From an uncultured Collinsella sp. (GTDB lineage: Bacteria; Actinomycetota; Coriobacteriia; Coriobacteriales; Coriobacteriaceae): DNA of 64,000 nt. The notes below the pieces were generated by a model, which was given only the letters and a program-made list of their open reading frames with translations, did no database searches and was not told the origin of the DNA. Where the stretch lies: NCBI GenBank assembly GCA_958450865.1, contig CAUDNY010000001.1, positions 124,001-188,000 of the forward strand, read 5' to 3'. Below, piece by piece: positions 53,367-62,060 of the stretch. Positions within the stretch are counted from its first letter, which is position 1. Each line of letters starts with the position of its first letter. The translations under genes were made by a program, and so were the position numbers.

Positions 53367-55565
53367 ATGGGTCCTCGCCAACGACAGGGACACAGCCGTT
53401 CAAAGACGCACGCCCTGCCCATAATCCTGCTCTCGTTTTTGGGCTTTCTGCTGATTGCGGGCGTGGCGTTTGGCATCGGCATGGTCGGCAACGTCAACCG
53501 CTGGCTGTCCGATCTGCCCGACTACACCGACGCCAACGCGTATCTGGTGAGCGAGCCCACCGAGATCGTCGACTGCAACGGCAACAAGATCGCGAGCTTC
53601 TACACGCAAAACCGCAAATCCATCACCAAGGACGAGGTCTCCCCCTACGTGCTGCAGGGCACCGTTGACGTCGAGGACGAGCGCTTCTACGAGCACGGCG
53701 GTATCGACCTGTGGGGTATCGCGCGTGCTGCGGTGGCAACCCTCGGCGGCGGGCACGAAGGCGCCTCGACTATCACCCAGCAGCTTGTGCGCAACACCAT
53801 CCTGCAGGAGGAGCAGTTCGACTCGACCATTGAGCGTAAGGTGCGCGAGGCCTACATCGCCATCAAGATGGAGGACATGTACTCCAAAGACGAGATCCTC
53901 ATGATGTACCTCAACACCATCTATTACGGCCACGGCGCCTACGGCATCGAGGCCGCAGCCGAGACCTATCTGTCCAAGAGCGCCGCCGACCTCACCCTGA
54001 GCGAGGCCGCGCTACTCATCGGCCTTCCCAACTCGCCTTCGCAGTACGACCCCACGGTCAATCCCGATCTGGCACTGTCCCGCCGCAACAAGGTTCTCGA
54101 CAACATGCTGCGCCTGGGCCACATCACCCAGGAGGAGCACGATGCCGCACAGGCCGAGCCCATCACCCTCAACGTGACCGAAATCTCGGGCAGCGGCGTC
54201 GACGTATACTCGCAGCCCTACTTTGTCTCCTACGTCAAGCAGCTGCTGGAGCAGGAGTTCTCGACCGACGTGCTCTTTAAGGGCGGCCTGACCGTCAAGA
54301 CCACCATCGACCCCACGATGCAGCAGGTGGCAGAGAATGCCGTCCGCGAGCAGCTCGACACGCTCTCGCTTGACGGCCTGGACATGGGCATGGTCGTCGT
54401 CGACCCCAAGACCGGCTACATCAAGTGCATGGTGGGCGGCTACGACTACAACGCCGACGAGAACCACGTAAACCATGCCACGGCCAAGCGTCCCGTCGGC
54501 TCCACCTTTAAGGCCTTTACGCTGGCAACTGCCATCCAAAACGGCATGAACCCCAACGTCACCCTCAACTGCAACTCGCCGCTCAAGGCCAAGGGCACCA
54601 CAACCGAGGTACAAAACTACGCCAATCAAAGCTACGGCACCATCACGCTTAAGCAGGCGACGGCATACTCCTCCAACACCGGCTACATCCAGGTGGCGGA
54701 AGCCGTCGGCAACAGCAAGATCATCTCGCTCGTCAAAAAGCTCGGCATCGACCCCGCCAAGGACAACATCGAGGACGTTCCCGTCATGACCCTCGGCACC
54801 GGCTCGATCTCGCCGCTCGAGATGGCCGCCGCCTACGCGACGTTTGCCAACGGCGGCTACTATCGCCAGCCGATCGCCATCACCGAGATTGACTCTCGTA
54901 CCGGTTCGGTGCTGTACCAGCACACCGACAATCCCTCACAGGTGCTTACCGAGGGCGAGGCCGCCGCGGTCACCGATGTTCTGTCCGGCGTCATGAAGGG
55001 CAGCGGTACGGGTGCTGCCGGCGCCCTGAGTGTCAACCAGCCCTATGCCGGCAAGACGGGCACCACCGACAACACCACCAACCTGTGGTTCTGCGGCTAT
55101 ACCCCGCAGCTGGCATGCGCCCTGTGGACCGGCTATTCCGCGGGCGAGATCCCCATCCAAAAGTACGGCACGGACCTGCTGGGCGACAGCACCAACCTGC
55201 CTGTCTTTAAGCGGTTTATGAACACCGTTCTGACCGGTACCGAGCGCGAGGAGTTTGCGACCGGAACGGCGCCCACCTACAAGAACAACAGCGTCTGGAA
55301 GTTCTACGGCACCAACAACACCAAGAAGTCGGAGAACGACGACAAGGACGAGGACGAGGACGAGGACGAAGAGGAAACCACCACAACGACTACCACGACG
55401 ACCACGACCACCGAGACCACAGGCGGCGACACCACCGGCGGCACCGGTACGACCGGTGGCTCGACGGGCGGCTCCACTGGTGGTTCGACCGGCGGCGATG
55501 GCGGCACGCCTACGCCTACGCCCACTCCAGACCCCTCGCCCACGCCTGACGATACGGTCGGCTAA
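53367..55565 (+). CDS. Class A penicillin-binding protein (PBP1 type) with low-complexity tail
   Basis: 732 residues. Short cytoplasmic part, one anchor helix (LPIILLSFLGFLLIAGVAFGIGMV), transglycosylase domain with EDERFYEHGGID and STITQQL (Ser134 onward), transpeptidase domain with SxxK at Ser379 (GSTFKAF), SSNTGYIQ and KTGTTD at Lys563. It polymerises and cross-links peptidoglycan. The last ~85 residues are an acidic DKDEDEDEDEEE run, a Thr12 run, then Gly/Ser/Thr and Pro/Thr repeats, likely spanning or touching the wall. GGAGGTCAATAT precedes the ATG. Confidence 0.95.
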   Translation: MGPRQRQGHSRSKTHALPIILLSFLGFLLIAGVAFGIGMVGNVNRWLSDLPDYTDANAYLVSEPTEIVDCNGNKIASFYTQNRKSITKDEVSPYVLQGTVDVEDERFYEHGGIDLWGIARAAVATLGGGHEGASTITQQLVRNTILQEEQFDSTIERKVREAYIAIKMEDMYSKDEILMMYLNTIYYGHGAYGIEAAAETYLSKSAADLTLSEAALLIGLPNSPSQYDPTVNPDLALSRRNKVLDNMLRLGHITQEEHDAAQAEPITLNVTEISGSGVDVYSQPYFVSYVKQLLEQEFSTDVLFKGGLTVKTTIDPTMQQVAENAVREQLDTLSLDGLDMGMVVVDPKTGYIKCMVGGYDYNADENHVNHATAKRPVGSTFKAFTLATAIQNGMNPNVTLNCNSPLKAKGTTTEVQNYANQSYGTITLKQATAYSSNTGYIQVAEAVGNSKIISLVKKLGIDPAKDNIEDVPVMTLGTGSISPLEMAAAYATFANGGYYRQPIAITEIDSRTGSVLYQHTDNPSQVLTEGEAAAVTDVLSGVMKGSGTGAAGALSVNQPYAGKTGTTDNTTNLWFCGYTPQLACALWTGYSAGEIPIQKYGTDLLGDSTNLPVFKRFMNTVLTGTEREEFATGTAPTYKNNSVWKFYGTNNTKKSENDDKDEDEDEDEEETTTTTTTTTTTTETTGGDTTGGTGTTGGSTGGSTGGSTGGDGGTPTPTPTPDPSPTPDDTVG

Positions 55566-55587
55566 GAAGTACGCGACTAAAGCCAAC

Positions 55588-55626
55588 AAGGCCCCGAGCA
55601 GCTTATTGAACTGCTCGGGGCCTTTT
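55588..55626 (+). terminator. Terminator of the PBP gene
   Basis: AAGGCCCCGAGCAG...CTGCTCGGGGCC followed by TTTT. Confidence 0.92.
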
Positions 55627-55666
55627 AGTTTGAAACGACCTGGAGGGCGGTCTTTATACCGGCAAA

Positions 55667-55702
55667 CAAAAAGGGGGTACCGACCAACGTCGATACCCCT
55701 TA
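55667..55702 (-). terminator. Terminator of argR
   Basis: Minus-strand stem AAGGGGTATCGACG...GGTCGGTACCCCCTT followed by T-run. Confidence 0.8.
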
Positions 55703-55750
55703 CAAGCCACTATGTCAGCGCACACAATGCCGAACGCACGACCCGCACGC

Positions 55751-56188
55751 CTACTTGCGAGAATTGCTCAACTTATTGATCAGCGCCTCGAGACGCTCGC
55801 CGTCCTCGGCCGTCTGGGCAATAACCAAAATCGTATCGTTGCCGGCAAGCGAGCCAAGCACATCGGGCAACTCTGCCGCATCAACGGCGGCGGCGATGCC
55901 GGAAGCCGTGCCAGGCTGAGCCTTGATCATAACCAGATTATCGGTACGCAGAACGCCCGTTACGAGCTCGGAAACCATGCGCTGCAGGTGCAGGTCCTCT
56001 GCCAGAACATAGATGCCCTCAGGGAGCTTACGCAGCCCCATATCGGCAATATCGCGAGAGACAGTCGCCTGCGTGCAATCAAAGCCCATAGCACGGAGCT
56101 CATCGACCAGCACGCGCTGCGTGCGGACGTCCTTATTGCGCACAATATCTCTAATGGCATCCTGGCGCCCATTGCGTTTTTTAGCCAT
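55751..56188 (-). CDS. argR: Arginine repressor
   Basis: 145 residues. N-terminal winged helix (RDIVRNKDVRTQRVLVDELRAMGFDCTQATVSRDIADMGLRK with the SR motif) and C-terminal hexamerisation/arginine-binding domain (IKAQPGTASGIAAAVDAAELPDVLGSLAGNDTILVIA). Represses arginine biosynthesis genes when arginine is bound. ATG at 56188 with GGAGTGAGGGTTTGT. A small palindrome CAATCA-g-TGATTG lies about 30 nt upstream and could be an operator. Monocistronic. Confidence 0.94.
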   Translation of the reverse strand: MAKKRNGRQDAIRDIVRNKDVRTQRVLVDELRAMGFDCTQATVSRDIADMGLRKLPEGIYVLAEDLHLQRMVSELVTGVLRTDNLVMIKAQPGTASGIAAAVDAAELPDVLGSLAGNDTILVIAQTAEDGERLEALINKLSNSRK

Positions 56189-56320
56189 ACAAACCCTCAC
56201 TCCAAAAGATGGCGGAGACAATCAATCAGTGATTGAATAGTTTAACGCTATTTGAAGGCTTTTGTGTATAAGAACGCATTTCGAAACAATTCTATGCAAA
56301 TTTGTTTCGTAATGAGTCGT

Positions 56321-57361
56321 TTAGGCGGTTTTTGCGCCCGTCCGGTTAAGAAAAGCTGCCAGATGCGTACACATCACGCAGCGCGCGGGCTTGGCGCTGG
56401 CGATCGGCCCAAACAACAGACCGAGCCCCCGATGGTTATCCTTGAGCGCGGCGACCATTTGACGGGTTCGAGGCGCCTCGAGCATATCACGCATGCGGGC
56501 GGAACGCTCGATTGACGACACCCCATGCGGGCTCAGACACAAATTCTCGATGCAGGCGACCAGTCCGGCAAAGTAGAACTTTTGGCTTGCCAGCTTGAGC
56601 CGACCACCGCTATCTGCTTCCGAGAGTGAGTCCGCAAGCTCGTCGAGCGCTCGGGTGTCATCGGATACCTTGGCATACATGGTGGGATCAAAGGCATCTG
56701 CAAGCTTAGGCGCCACCGCGTGGAAACAAGCGTCGCCGCATCCGGAGACGCGCTGCGCCTGCGAGAGCGCGCATGCCATAAACCCAACTGTGCGAAACGC
56801 CTTGTCGCACAAAAGGCATGCCTCAAACAGCGGACGACTATACATCACGCCAGAGACTTGAGCAACCAAGCCGCCCAAAATCAACTGAGGCAGCCCGGCC
56901 ACCATCGAAGATTTGCTATCAATGGAAATATGAGTAGCATCCAAGACGCGCGAATGGCGCTCTCGATGTGCATCATAGCGGTCGAGCGACACCGTGGGGA
57001 ACACTATGTCTGCCGCAGTATCGCACGCGATATCGACCATCTTGGAAAGTGATTGCGGAGCAAACCACTCATCGGCGTTCATGGCGATGATTTGAGAGCC
57101 GCGCGAGGCAGCAAAACCGGCACGAAGACACGCGCCGCGCGTCGCGTCCTCGACGTCAATCAAATCAATATGGATGTCCCTGTCGGCAGCAACTTGAAGC
57201 GAATGGCGCACACCGGGCGCAGTATCGCGACAGACAACGACAATCTGCAAATCGTAGAGGTCTTGGTTCTGGATACTCTCGAGCGCACGCATCGCATAGC
57301 TGGGCGAACCTTCTACCACAAGGATCACCGAAAGTCGCGGATGCGAGCCACGTCGAACCAA
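56321..57361 (-). CDS. Family 2-type glycosyltransferase
   Basis: 346 residues from a TTG start at 57361 (GAGAGGACGGATAAT upstream). N-terminal GT-A fold: RLSVILVVEGSPSYAMRALESIQ, GACLRAGFAASRGSQIIAMNADEW, where NADEW stands at the DxD position. The C-terminal ~150 residues are helical with several Cys and no membrane helix. Transfers a sugar to an unknown acceptor. No other polysaccharide genes are nearby. A degenerate DxD means activity is not certain. Confidence 0.8.
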   Translation of the reverse strand: MVRRGSHPRLSVILVVEGSPSYAMRALESIQNQDLYDLQIVVVCRDTAPGVRHSLQVAADRDIHIDLIDVEDATRGACLRAGFAASRGSQIIAMNADEWFAPQSLSKMVDIACDTAADIVFPTVSLDRYDAHRERHSRVLDATHISIDSKSSMVAGLPQLILGGLVAQVSGVMYSRPLFEACLLCDKAFRTVGFMACALSQAQRVSGCGDACFHAVAPKLADAFDPTMYAKVSDDTRALDELADSLSEADSGGRLKLASQKFYFAGLVACIENLCLSPHGVSSIERSARMRDMLEAPRTRQMVAALKDNHRGLGLLFGPIASAKPARCVMCTHLAAFLNRTGAKTA

Positions 57362-57522
57362 ATTATCCGTCCTCTCGACAGCAATGAATCAAACCGTGGT
57401 TCATGGTACACCCCGGCAATAAAAGCAATGAGACACCGGTTGCATTGCACGCCAAGAACAGATGTTGCACACGCGCAGCCCACAGATGACAGGTGTCGAC
57501 GCACGACACGTCGAGCCCTCCC

Positions 57523-58347
57523 CTAGTCGAGCACGACAAGCTCGGCGGGATCGTAATCCACGCCCATAAACGTAAGGCCGCAGGCAGGAGCCGTGGGGCC
57601 CGCAGCGGTACGGTCGCAAGCATCGATAACCTCGCGCATCCACTCGGGTTCACGGCGATGCATGCCAATCTCGACAAGCGTGCCCACGATCGTACGGACC
57701 ATCGAATGCAGAAACGCATTGCCCTCGATGGTGAACGTCAGGATGTCCTCGCCAAACGCAACCTCATGGCCAAATTCGGCACGCATCACGCAGCGATGCG
57801 TGGGCTTGCCAACGGCCGAGGCAACCTTGCAAAAGCTTTTAAAGTCCTGCTCGCCCAGCAGCGCGGGGCAGGCAGCAGACATCGCCTCAACATCCAAGGG
57901 ATAGCGATGCCACCACACGGCACCGCGGGACAGCACGGGGCGCGCATCTCGATCGGCAATACGGTACGTATACGTACGTGAACGCGCGTCAAAACGCGCA
58001 GAAAAGCCTTTACGGGCCTTGTAGACCTCGTTTATGGCGATATCTTTGGGTAGCAGGGCATCCATGGCCCGCAGCCACCTACGGCGCGTACAAGCGAGCT
58101 CAGCGTCCGTTACGGGCACGCTGATGTACTGAGCCACGGCATGCACGCCGGCATCGGTACGCCCCGCACACGTCAGATCGATCGGGCGGCGAAGCAGCGT
58201 CTCGATGGCTCGACGTAGCTCACCCGCAACCGTCGTCTGTCCCGGCTGCTCGGCAAATCCGCTATACGACGAGCCATCATAGGCCACGCGAAATACGAGT
58301 GTGGCGTCAAGCTCGGAAATCGAATTGAAATCAGACGGCGCAGTCAT
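57523..58347 (-). CDS. truA: tRNA pseudouridine synthase A
   Basis: 274 residues. Catalytic Asp65 in CAGRTDAGVHAVAQ, FSARFDARSRTYTYRI, and FTIEGNAFLHSMVRTIVGTLVEIG are family hallmarks. Makes pseudouridine at positions 38-40 of tRNA anticodon arms. ATG at 58347 after GGGAGCGTCC. It follows rplQ, separated by a terminator, as often seen at the end of the ribosomal cluster. Confidence 0.95.
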   Translation of the reverse strand: MTAPSDFNSISELDATLVFRVAYDGSSYSGFAEQPGQTTVAGELRRAIETLLRRPIDLTCAGRTDAGVHAVAQYISVPVTDAELACTRRRWLRAMDALLPKDIAINEVYKARKGFSARFDARSRTYTYRIADRDARPVLSRGAVWWHRYPLDVEAMSAACPALLGEQDFKSFCKVASAVGKPTHRCVMRAEFGHEVAFGEDILTFTIEGNAFLHSMVRTIVGTLVEIGMHRREPEWMREVIDACDRTAAGPTAPACGLTFMGVDYDPAELVVLD

Positions 58348-58382
58348 GGACGCTCCCAACAAACAAGCAACGGTATCGCGAC

Positions 58383-58413
58383 AAAAAAAGAGGGGTACGC
58401 GAACGTACCCCTC
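58383..58413 (-). terminator. Terminator at the end of the ribosomal protein cluster
   Basis: Minus-strand stem GAGGGGTACG-TTCG-CGTACCCCTC followed by T7. Confidence 0.92.
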
Positions 58414-58439
58414 GAATATAGCCTATGCAGACGGAATGT

Positions 58440-58907
58440 CTACTCAGCGCTCTCCTCGGCAGCGGTCTCCTCGACAGCCTCGACCTTCTTGGGAGCAGCG
58501 GCCTTCTTGGGGGCCGGAGCAGCCTTCTTGGCCTTAGGCGTGCAAGGCTCGGTGACGAGCTCCATGATAACGATGGGAGCGTTGTCGCCCTTACGGTTAC
58601 CGAGCTTCATGATGCGGGTGTAACCGCCGTTGCGGTCCTGCCACATGCCCTGAGCAGCCTTGTCGAAAATCTCGGCAACGAGCTGCTTATCGCCGAGCTT
58701 GGCGATAGCCAGACGACGAGAGTGCAGGTCGCCCTTCTTGGCCCAAGTGATGATCGGGTCGACGACCGAACGCAGCGCCTTAGCACGGGTCTCGGTGGTC
58801 TTGATGCGGTCGTTCTCGAAGAGGGCCTTAGCAAGGCTCTTCTTCATGGCCTTGGTGTGGCTCGCATCGGTGCCGAGCTTCAGGCCCTTCTTAACGTTGT
58901 GACGCAT
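58440..58907 (-). CDS. rplQ: 50S ribosomal protein L17 with Ala/Lys-rich tail
   Basis: 155 residues. Core MRHNVKKGLKLGTDASHTKAM through GNRKGDNAPIVIMELV (about 1-117) is a normal L17; the last ~38 residues are Lys/Ala/Pro then acidic (KKVEAVEETAAEESAE). The tail style resembles that of L31 in this window. Last gene of the alpha operon, 30 nt after rpoA. Confidence 0.96.
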   Translation of the reverse strand: MRHNVKKGLKLGTDASHTKAMKKSLAKALFENDRIKTTETRAKALRSVVDPIITWAKKGDLHSRRLAIAKLGDKQLVAEIFDKAAQGMWQDRNGGYTRIMKLGNRKGDNAPIVIMELVTEPCTPKAKKAAPAPKKAAAPKKVEAVEETAAEESAE

Positions 58908-58937
58908 GGTCTAGTTTCTCCTCAAATATGCGAAGCA

Positions 58938-59879
58938 TTAAGCCTTCAGGCTCAGGCCCATGGACTCAAGCTTGTCCTTCACTTCCTCGATCGACTTAAC
59001 ACCGAAGTTACGGATGTTGAGCAGATCGTTCTCCGAGAACTCAACGAGTTGACGGACCGAGTGAATGCTGGCGCGCTTAAGGCAGTTGTAGGAACGGACG
59101 GAAAGGTCCAGATCCTCGATCTGCTTGTCCAGCTCGGCGTTGTCGTTGGTGACCTCGGGAGCGAAGATCGAAGCCTCCTCCTCGACCTCGGGGGTCTCGG
59201 CAAGGTTCATAAAGGCAGCCATATGCTGGTTGATGATATTGGCAGCCTGGACCACGGCGTCGCGCGGAGCGATGGAGCCGTTGGTCTCGATCTCGAGGAC
59301 AAGGCGGTCGTAGTCGGTGTGCTGACCGACACGGCAAGCCTCAACGAGCTTGGCGCAACGGGACACCGGCGAGTACAGCGAGTCGACGTGGATCACACCG
59401 ATGGGATCGTTGTCGCGCTTGTTAGCCTCGCCAGAGACATAGCCGCGGCCATAGCCGATGCGCATGCTCATGGTGAGATGGCCACCCTCGGTGAGCGTAG
59501 CGATGTGCTGCTCGGGGTTGACCAGCTCAAACTCGGACGGAATAAAGAAGTCCGCACCGGTGACCTCGCAGGGGCCGTCAACCGAGATGGTGGCGGTCGC
59601 CTCGTCGGTCGTGCCGAGAGCCCTGAAGACAAGACCCTTGACATTCAGGACGATGTCGGTGACATCCTCGACCATGTTAGGGATGGTCATGAACTCGTGC
59701 TGTGCACCATCGATCTGAATAGCCTCGACGGCGGCACCCTCGAGCGAGGACAGAAGTACGCGACGAAGGGAGTTACCCAGCGTATCGCCGTAGCCACGCT
59801 CGAGCGGCTCGACGGAGACACGAGCAGACGTCTCGTTGATCTCTTCGACCTGAACCTGAGGCCTAATGAATTCTGACAT
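58938..59879 (-). CDS. rpoA: RNA polymerase alpha subunit
   Basis: 313 residues. N-terminal assembly domain (SVEPLERGYGDTLGNSLRRVLLSSLEGAAV) and C-terminal domain (LSVRSYNCLKRASIHSVRQLVEFSENDLLNIRNFGVKSIEEV) that contacts UP elements and activators. CTGGAGGTAATAC precedes the ATG. Between rpsD and rplQ in the standard order. Confidence 0.98.
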   Translation of the reverse strand: MSEFIRPQVQVEEINETSARVSVEPLERGYGDTLGNSLRRVLLSSLEGAAVEAIQIDGAQHEFMTIPNMVEDVTDIVLNVKGLVFRALGTTDEATATISVDGPCEVTGADFFIPSEFELVNPEQHIATLTEGGHLTMSMRIGYGRGYVSGEANKRDNDPIGVIHVDSLYSPVSRCAKLVEACRVGQHTDYDRLVLEIETNGSIAPRDAVVQAANIINQHMAAFMNLAETPEVEEEASIFAPEVTNDNAELDKQIEDLDLSVRSYNCLKRASIHSVRQLVEFSENDLLNIRNFGVKSIEEVKDKLESMGLSLKA

Positions 59880-59911
59880 GTATTACCTCCAGCCTCAGCA
59901 GCCCGGATGGA

Positions 59912-60508
59912 CTACTTAGAGTAGAGCTCGACGATGAGCTGCTCGTTGATATCACCGCTGATCTGCTCACGCGTCGGCAGAGCGAGCACGTTACCAGACA
60001 GCTTCTCGATATCGACCTCGAGCCAGCCAGGGACCTCAAAGCGCTCGGAGGAAATCAGAGCCTCCTTGATGGGGAGGAGGTCACGGAACTTCTCGCCGAC
60101 AGCGACGACGTCGCCGGCCTTGACGCGGTAGGACGGGATGTCCACGCGCTTGCCGTTCACGGTGAAGTGACCGTGACGGACGGACTGACGAGCCTCTTTG
60201 CGGGTGCGGGCGAAGCCAAGACGGAAGACGACGTTGTCGAGGCGAGACTCAAGGATGATCATGAGGTTCTCACCGGTGACGCCGTTCATCTTGCGGGCCT
60301 TGTTGAAGTAGCCGTGGAACTGCTTCTCCAGAACGCCATAGATGAACTTGACCTTCTGCTTCTCGCGCAGCTGCATGCCGTACTCAGATTCCTTGCGACG
60401 GCGCTTGGGCTGACGGATAGATTCCTTCTTGCTGCTGTAACCGAGCTCAGCGGGATCGATCCCGAGCTGACGGCAGCGCTTAAGAACAGGAGTCCTGTCG
60501 ATTGCCAT
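59912..60508 (-). CDS. rpsD: 30S ribosomal protein S4
   Basis: 198 residues. The S4 RNA-binding core (LESRLDNVVFRLGFARTRKEARQSVRHGHFTVNGKRVDIPSYRVKAGD) is clear. The N-terminus lacks the four zinc-binding cysteines of the C+ form (only Cys12 remains). GAAAGGATCGTATCAAT precedes the ATG. Confidence 0.97.
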   Translation of the reverse strand: MAIDRTPVLKRCRQLGIDPAELGYSSKKESIRQPKRRRKESEYGMQLREKQKVKFIYGVLEKQFHGYFNKARKMNGVTGENLMIILESRLDNVVFRLGFARTRKEARQSVRHGHFTVNGKRVDIPSYRVKAGDVVAVGEKFRDLLPIKEALISSERFEVPGWLEVDIEKLSGNVLALPTREQISGDINEQLIVELYSK

Positions 60509-60527
60509 ATTGATACGATCCTTTCAG

Positions 60528-60932
60528 TTACACGCGGCGACGCTTCTTGGGGCGGCAGCCGTTGTGCGGGATGGGGGTCTTGTCCTGGATGCTCGAGACC
60601 TCGAGGCCAGCAGCCTGGAGGGAGCGGATGGCGGTCTCACGACCGGAGCCGGGGCCCTTGACGAAGACGGAAACCTTCTTCATACCGTGCTCCATGGCCT
60701 GCTTAGCAGCAGCCTCGGCAGCCATCTGGGCAGCGAACGGCGTGGACTTACGGGAGCCCTTGAAGCCCACCTGGCCAGCCGACTTCCAGGAAATGACGTT
60801 GCCCTGGGGATCGGTGATCGAAACGATCGTGTTGTTGAACGTAGAACGAATGTGAGCCTGGCCCACGGAAATGTTCTTACGGTCCGCGCGCTTCAGACGG
60901 GCAGCGCGAACGTTCTTCTTAGCAGTAGCCAT
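60528..60932 (-). CDS. rpsK: 30S ribosomal protein S11
   Basis: 134 residues. HIRSTFNNTIVSITDPQGNVISW, KGSRKSTPFAAQMAAE and IRDKTPIPHNGCRPKKRRRV-type ending (IQDKTPIPHNGCRPKKRRRV). Part of the platform of the small subunit. AAGGAGCGCTAGATAG precedes the ATG. Confidence 0.98.
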   Translation of the reverse strand: MATAKKNVRAARLKRADRKNISVGQAHIRSTFNNTIVSITDPQGNVISWKSAGQVGFKGSRKSTPFAAQMAAEAAAKQAMEHGMKKVSVFVKGPGSGRETAIRSLQAAGLEVSSIQDKTPIPHNGCRPKKRRRV

Positions 60933-60946
60933 CTATCTAGCGCTCC

Positions 60947-61321
60947 TTATTTCTTCTTCTTAGCACCGATCTGACGCTTCGGGCCCTTGCGGGTACGAGC
61001 GTTAGTGTGGGTGCGCTGGCCGCGGACCGGGAGGCCCTTGCGGTGACGAAGGCCGCGGTTGCAGCCGATGTCCATAAGGCGCTTGACGTTCTGGTTGCGC
61101 TCACGGCGGAGGTCACCCTCAACCATGATCTGGTTCTTATCGATATAATCGCGGATGGCGTTAACCTCATCCTCGGTGAGGTCCTTAACGCGTGTATCCA
61201 CGTTAACGTTGCACTCGACGCAGATCTTCGTCGCAGTGGTGCGGCCGATGCCGTAAATGTAGGTCAGACCGATCTCAACGCGCTTCTCACGCGGGAGGTC
61301 GACACCATTAATACGGGCCAA
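60947..61321 (-). CDS. rpsM: 30S ribosomal protein S13
   Basis: 124 residues. GVDLPREKRVEIGLTYIYGIG, EGDLRRERNQNVKRLMDIGC and RHRKGLPVRGQRTHTNARTRKGPKR are diagnostic. The start is TTG at 61321 (TTGGCCCGTATT, giving MARI), preceded by GAGAGGAGACTACG; no ATG fits. 14 nt before the following rpsK. Confidence 0.97.
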   Translation of the reverse strand: MARINGVDLPREKRVEIGLTYIYGIGRTTATKICVECNVNVDTRVKDLTEDEVNAIRDYIDKNQIMVEGDLRRERNQNVKRLMDIGCNRGLRHRKGLPVRGQRTHTNARTRKGPKRQIGAKKKK

Positions 61322-61335
61322 CGTAGTCTCCTCTC

Positions 61336-61449
61336 TTAACCCTGACGCTGCTTATGACGGGGGTTCTCGCAAATGACGAGGACCTTGCCATGGCGCCTAA
61401 TGATTTTGCACTTATCGCACATCTTCTTGACCGAAGGACGTACCTTCAT
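61336..61449 (-). CDS. rpmJ: 50S ribosomal protein L36
   Basis: 37 residues: MKVRPSVKKMCDKCKIIRRH then GKVLVICENPRHKQRQG. The zinc ligands Cys11, Cys14, Cys27 and His32 of the C+ form are all present. GAAAGGAAGAACG precedes the ATG. Lies between infA and rpsM as usual. Confidence 0.96.
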   Translation of the reverse strand: MKVRPSVKKMCDKCKIIRRHGKVLVICENPRHKQRQG

Positions 61450-61599
61450 CGTTCTTCCTTTCGGTAGCGCTCAAACTACTTCCCTACTATCTACTCGCCC
61501 AGCCGCAGGCGTTTAAAACTATGGCTGGTCTTCACACACAATCCGACCGTAGGTTGAGCTAAGCCTGCAGCCGGAAATGGAGTGCGTGTATGCGTGCCG

Positions 61600-61818
61600 C
61601 TATTTGTAGCGATAGGTGATGCGGCCGCGGGTCAGGTCGTACGGGGAAAGCTCCACGACAACCCTGTCACCGGGGAGAATACGGATGTAATTCATTCGGA
61701 TCTTGCCAGAAATGTTGCACAGAACCGAATGACCGTTCTCGAGCTCGACCTTAAACATGGCATTGGGCAACGGTTCCTTTACCGTACCCTCGAGCTCAAT
61801 TGCGTCTTCCTTCTTCAC
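61600..61818 (-). CDS. infA: Translation initiation factor IF-1
   Basis: 72 residues when started at GTG 61818 (MKKEDAIELEGTV), which matches the family start; a TTG two codons earlier is the alternative. The S1-like OB fold shows LPNAMFKVELENGHSVLCNISGKIRMNYIRILPGDRVVVELSPYDL and RGRITYRYK. The ribosome site (GAAAGATGA) is weak. 150 nt before rpmJ. Confidence 0.95.
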   Translation of the reverse strand: MKKEDAIELEGTVKEPLPNAMFKVELENGHSVLCNISGKIRMNYIRILPGDRVVVELSPYDLTRGRITYRYK

Positions 61819-61929
61819 AAGCAATCATCTTTCTCTAGAAAACGACAGCGATTGAGTATTCTACAATACGCATGCACGTATCGTAGTATCTTCGTAATGG
61901 CTCCACAACTAAGCGGAACTTGTTACATT

Positions 61930-62060
61930 TGAAATGTAAAACAAAGCCGTTCCCTGATGCCCAAGATCGCCTTGAAATGAGAAGGCATAGACCTTGGGGT
62001 CATGCCTTCGAAATTGAAAGGCGAGGTTGGGCATCAGGGGGCGGCGACTTTTACATTTCA
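61930..62060. repeat. Large nested palindrome between map and infA, overlapping the map 3' end
   Basis: Three nested arm pairs: 61930-61941 with 62049-62060 (TGAAATGTAAAA), 61946-61973 with 62018-62045 (24 of 28 positions) and 61981-61988 with 62002-62009 (GAAGGCAT). The right outer arm contains the last codons and stop of map. Confidence 0.88.
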
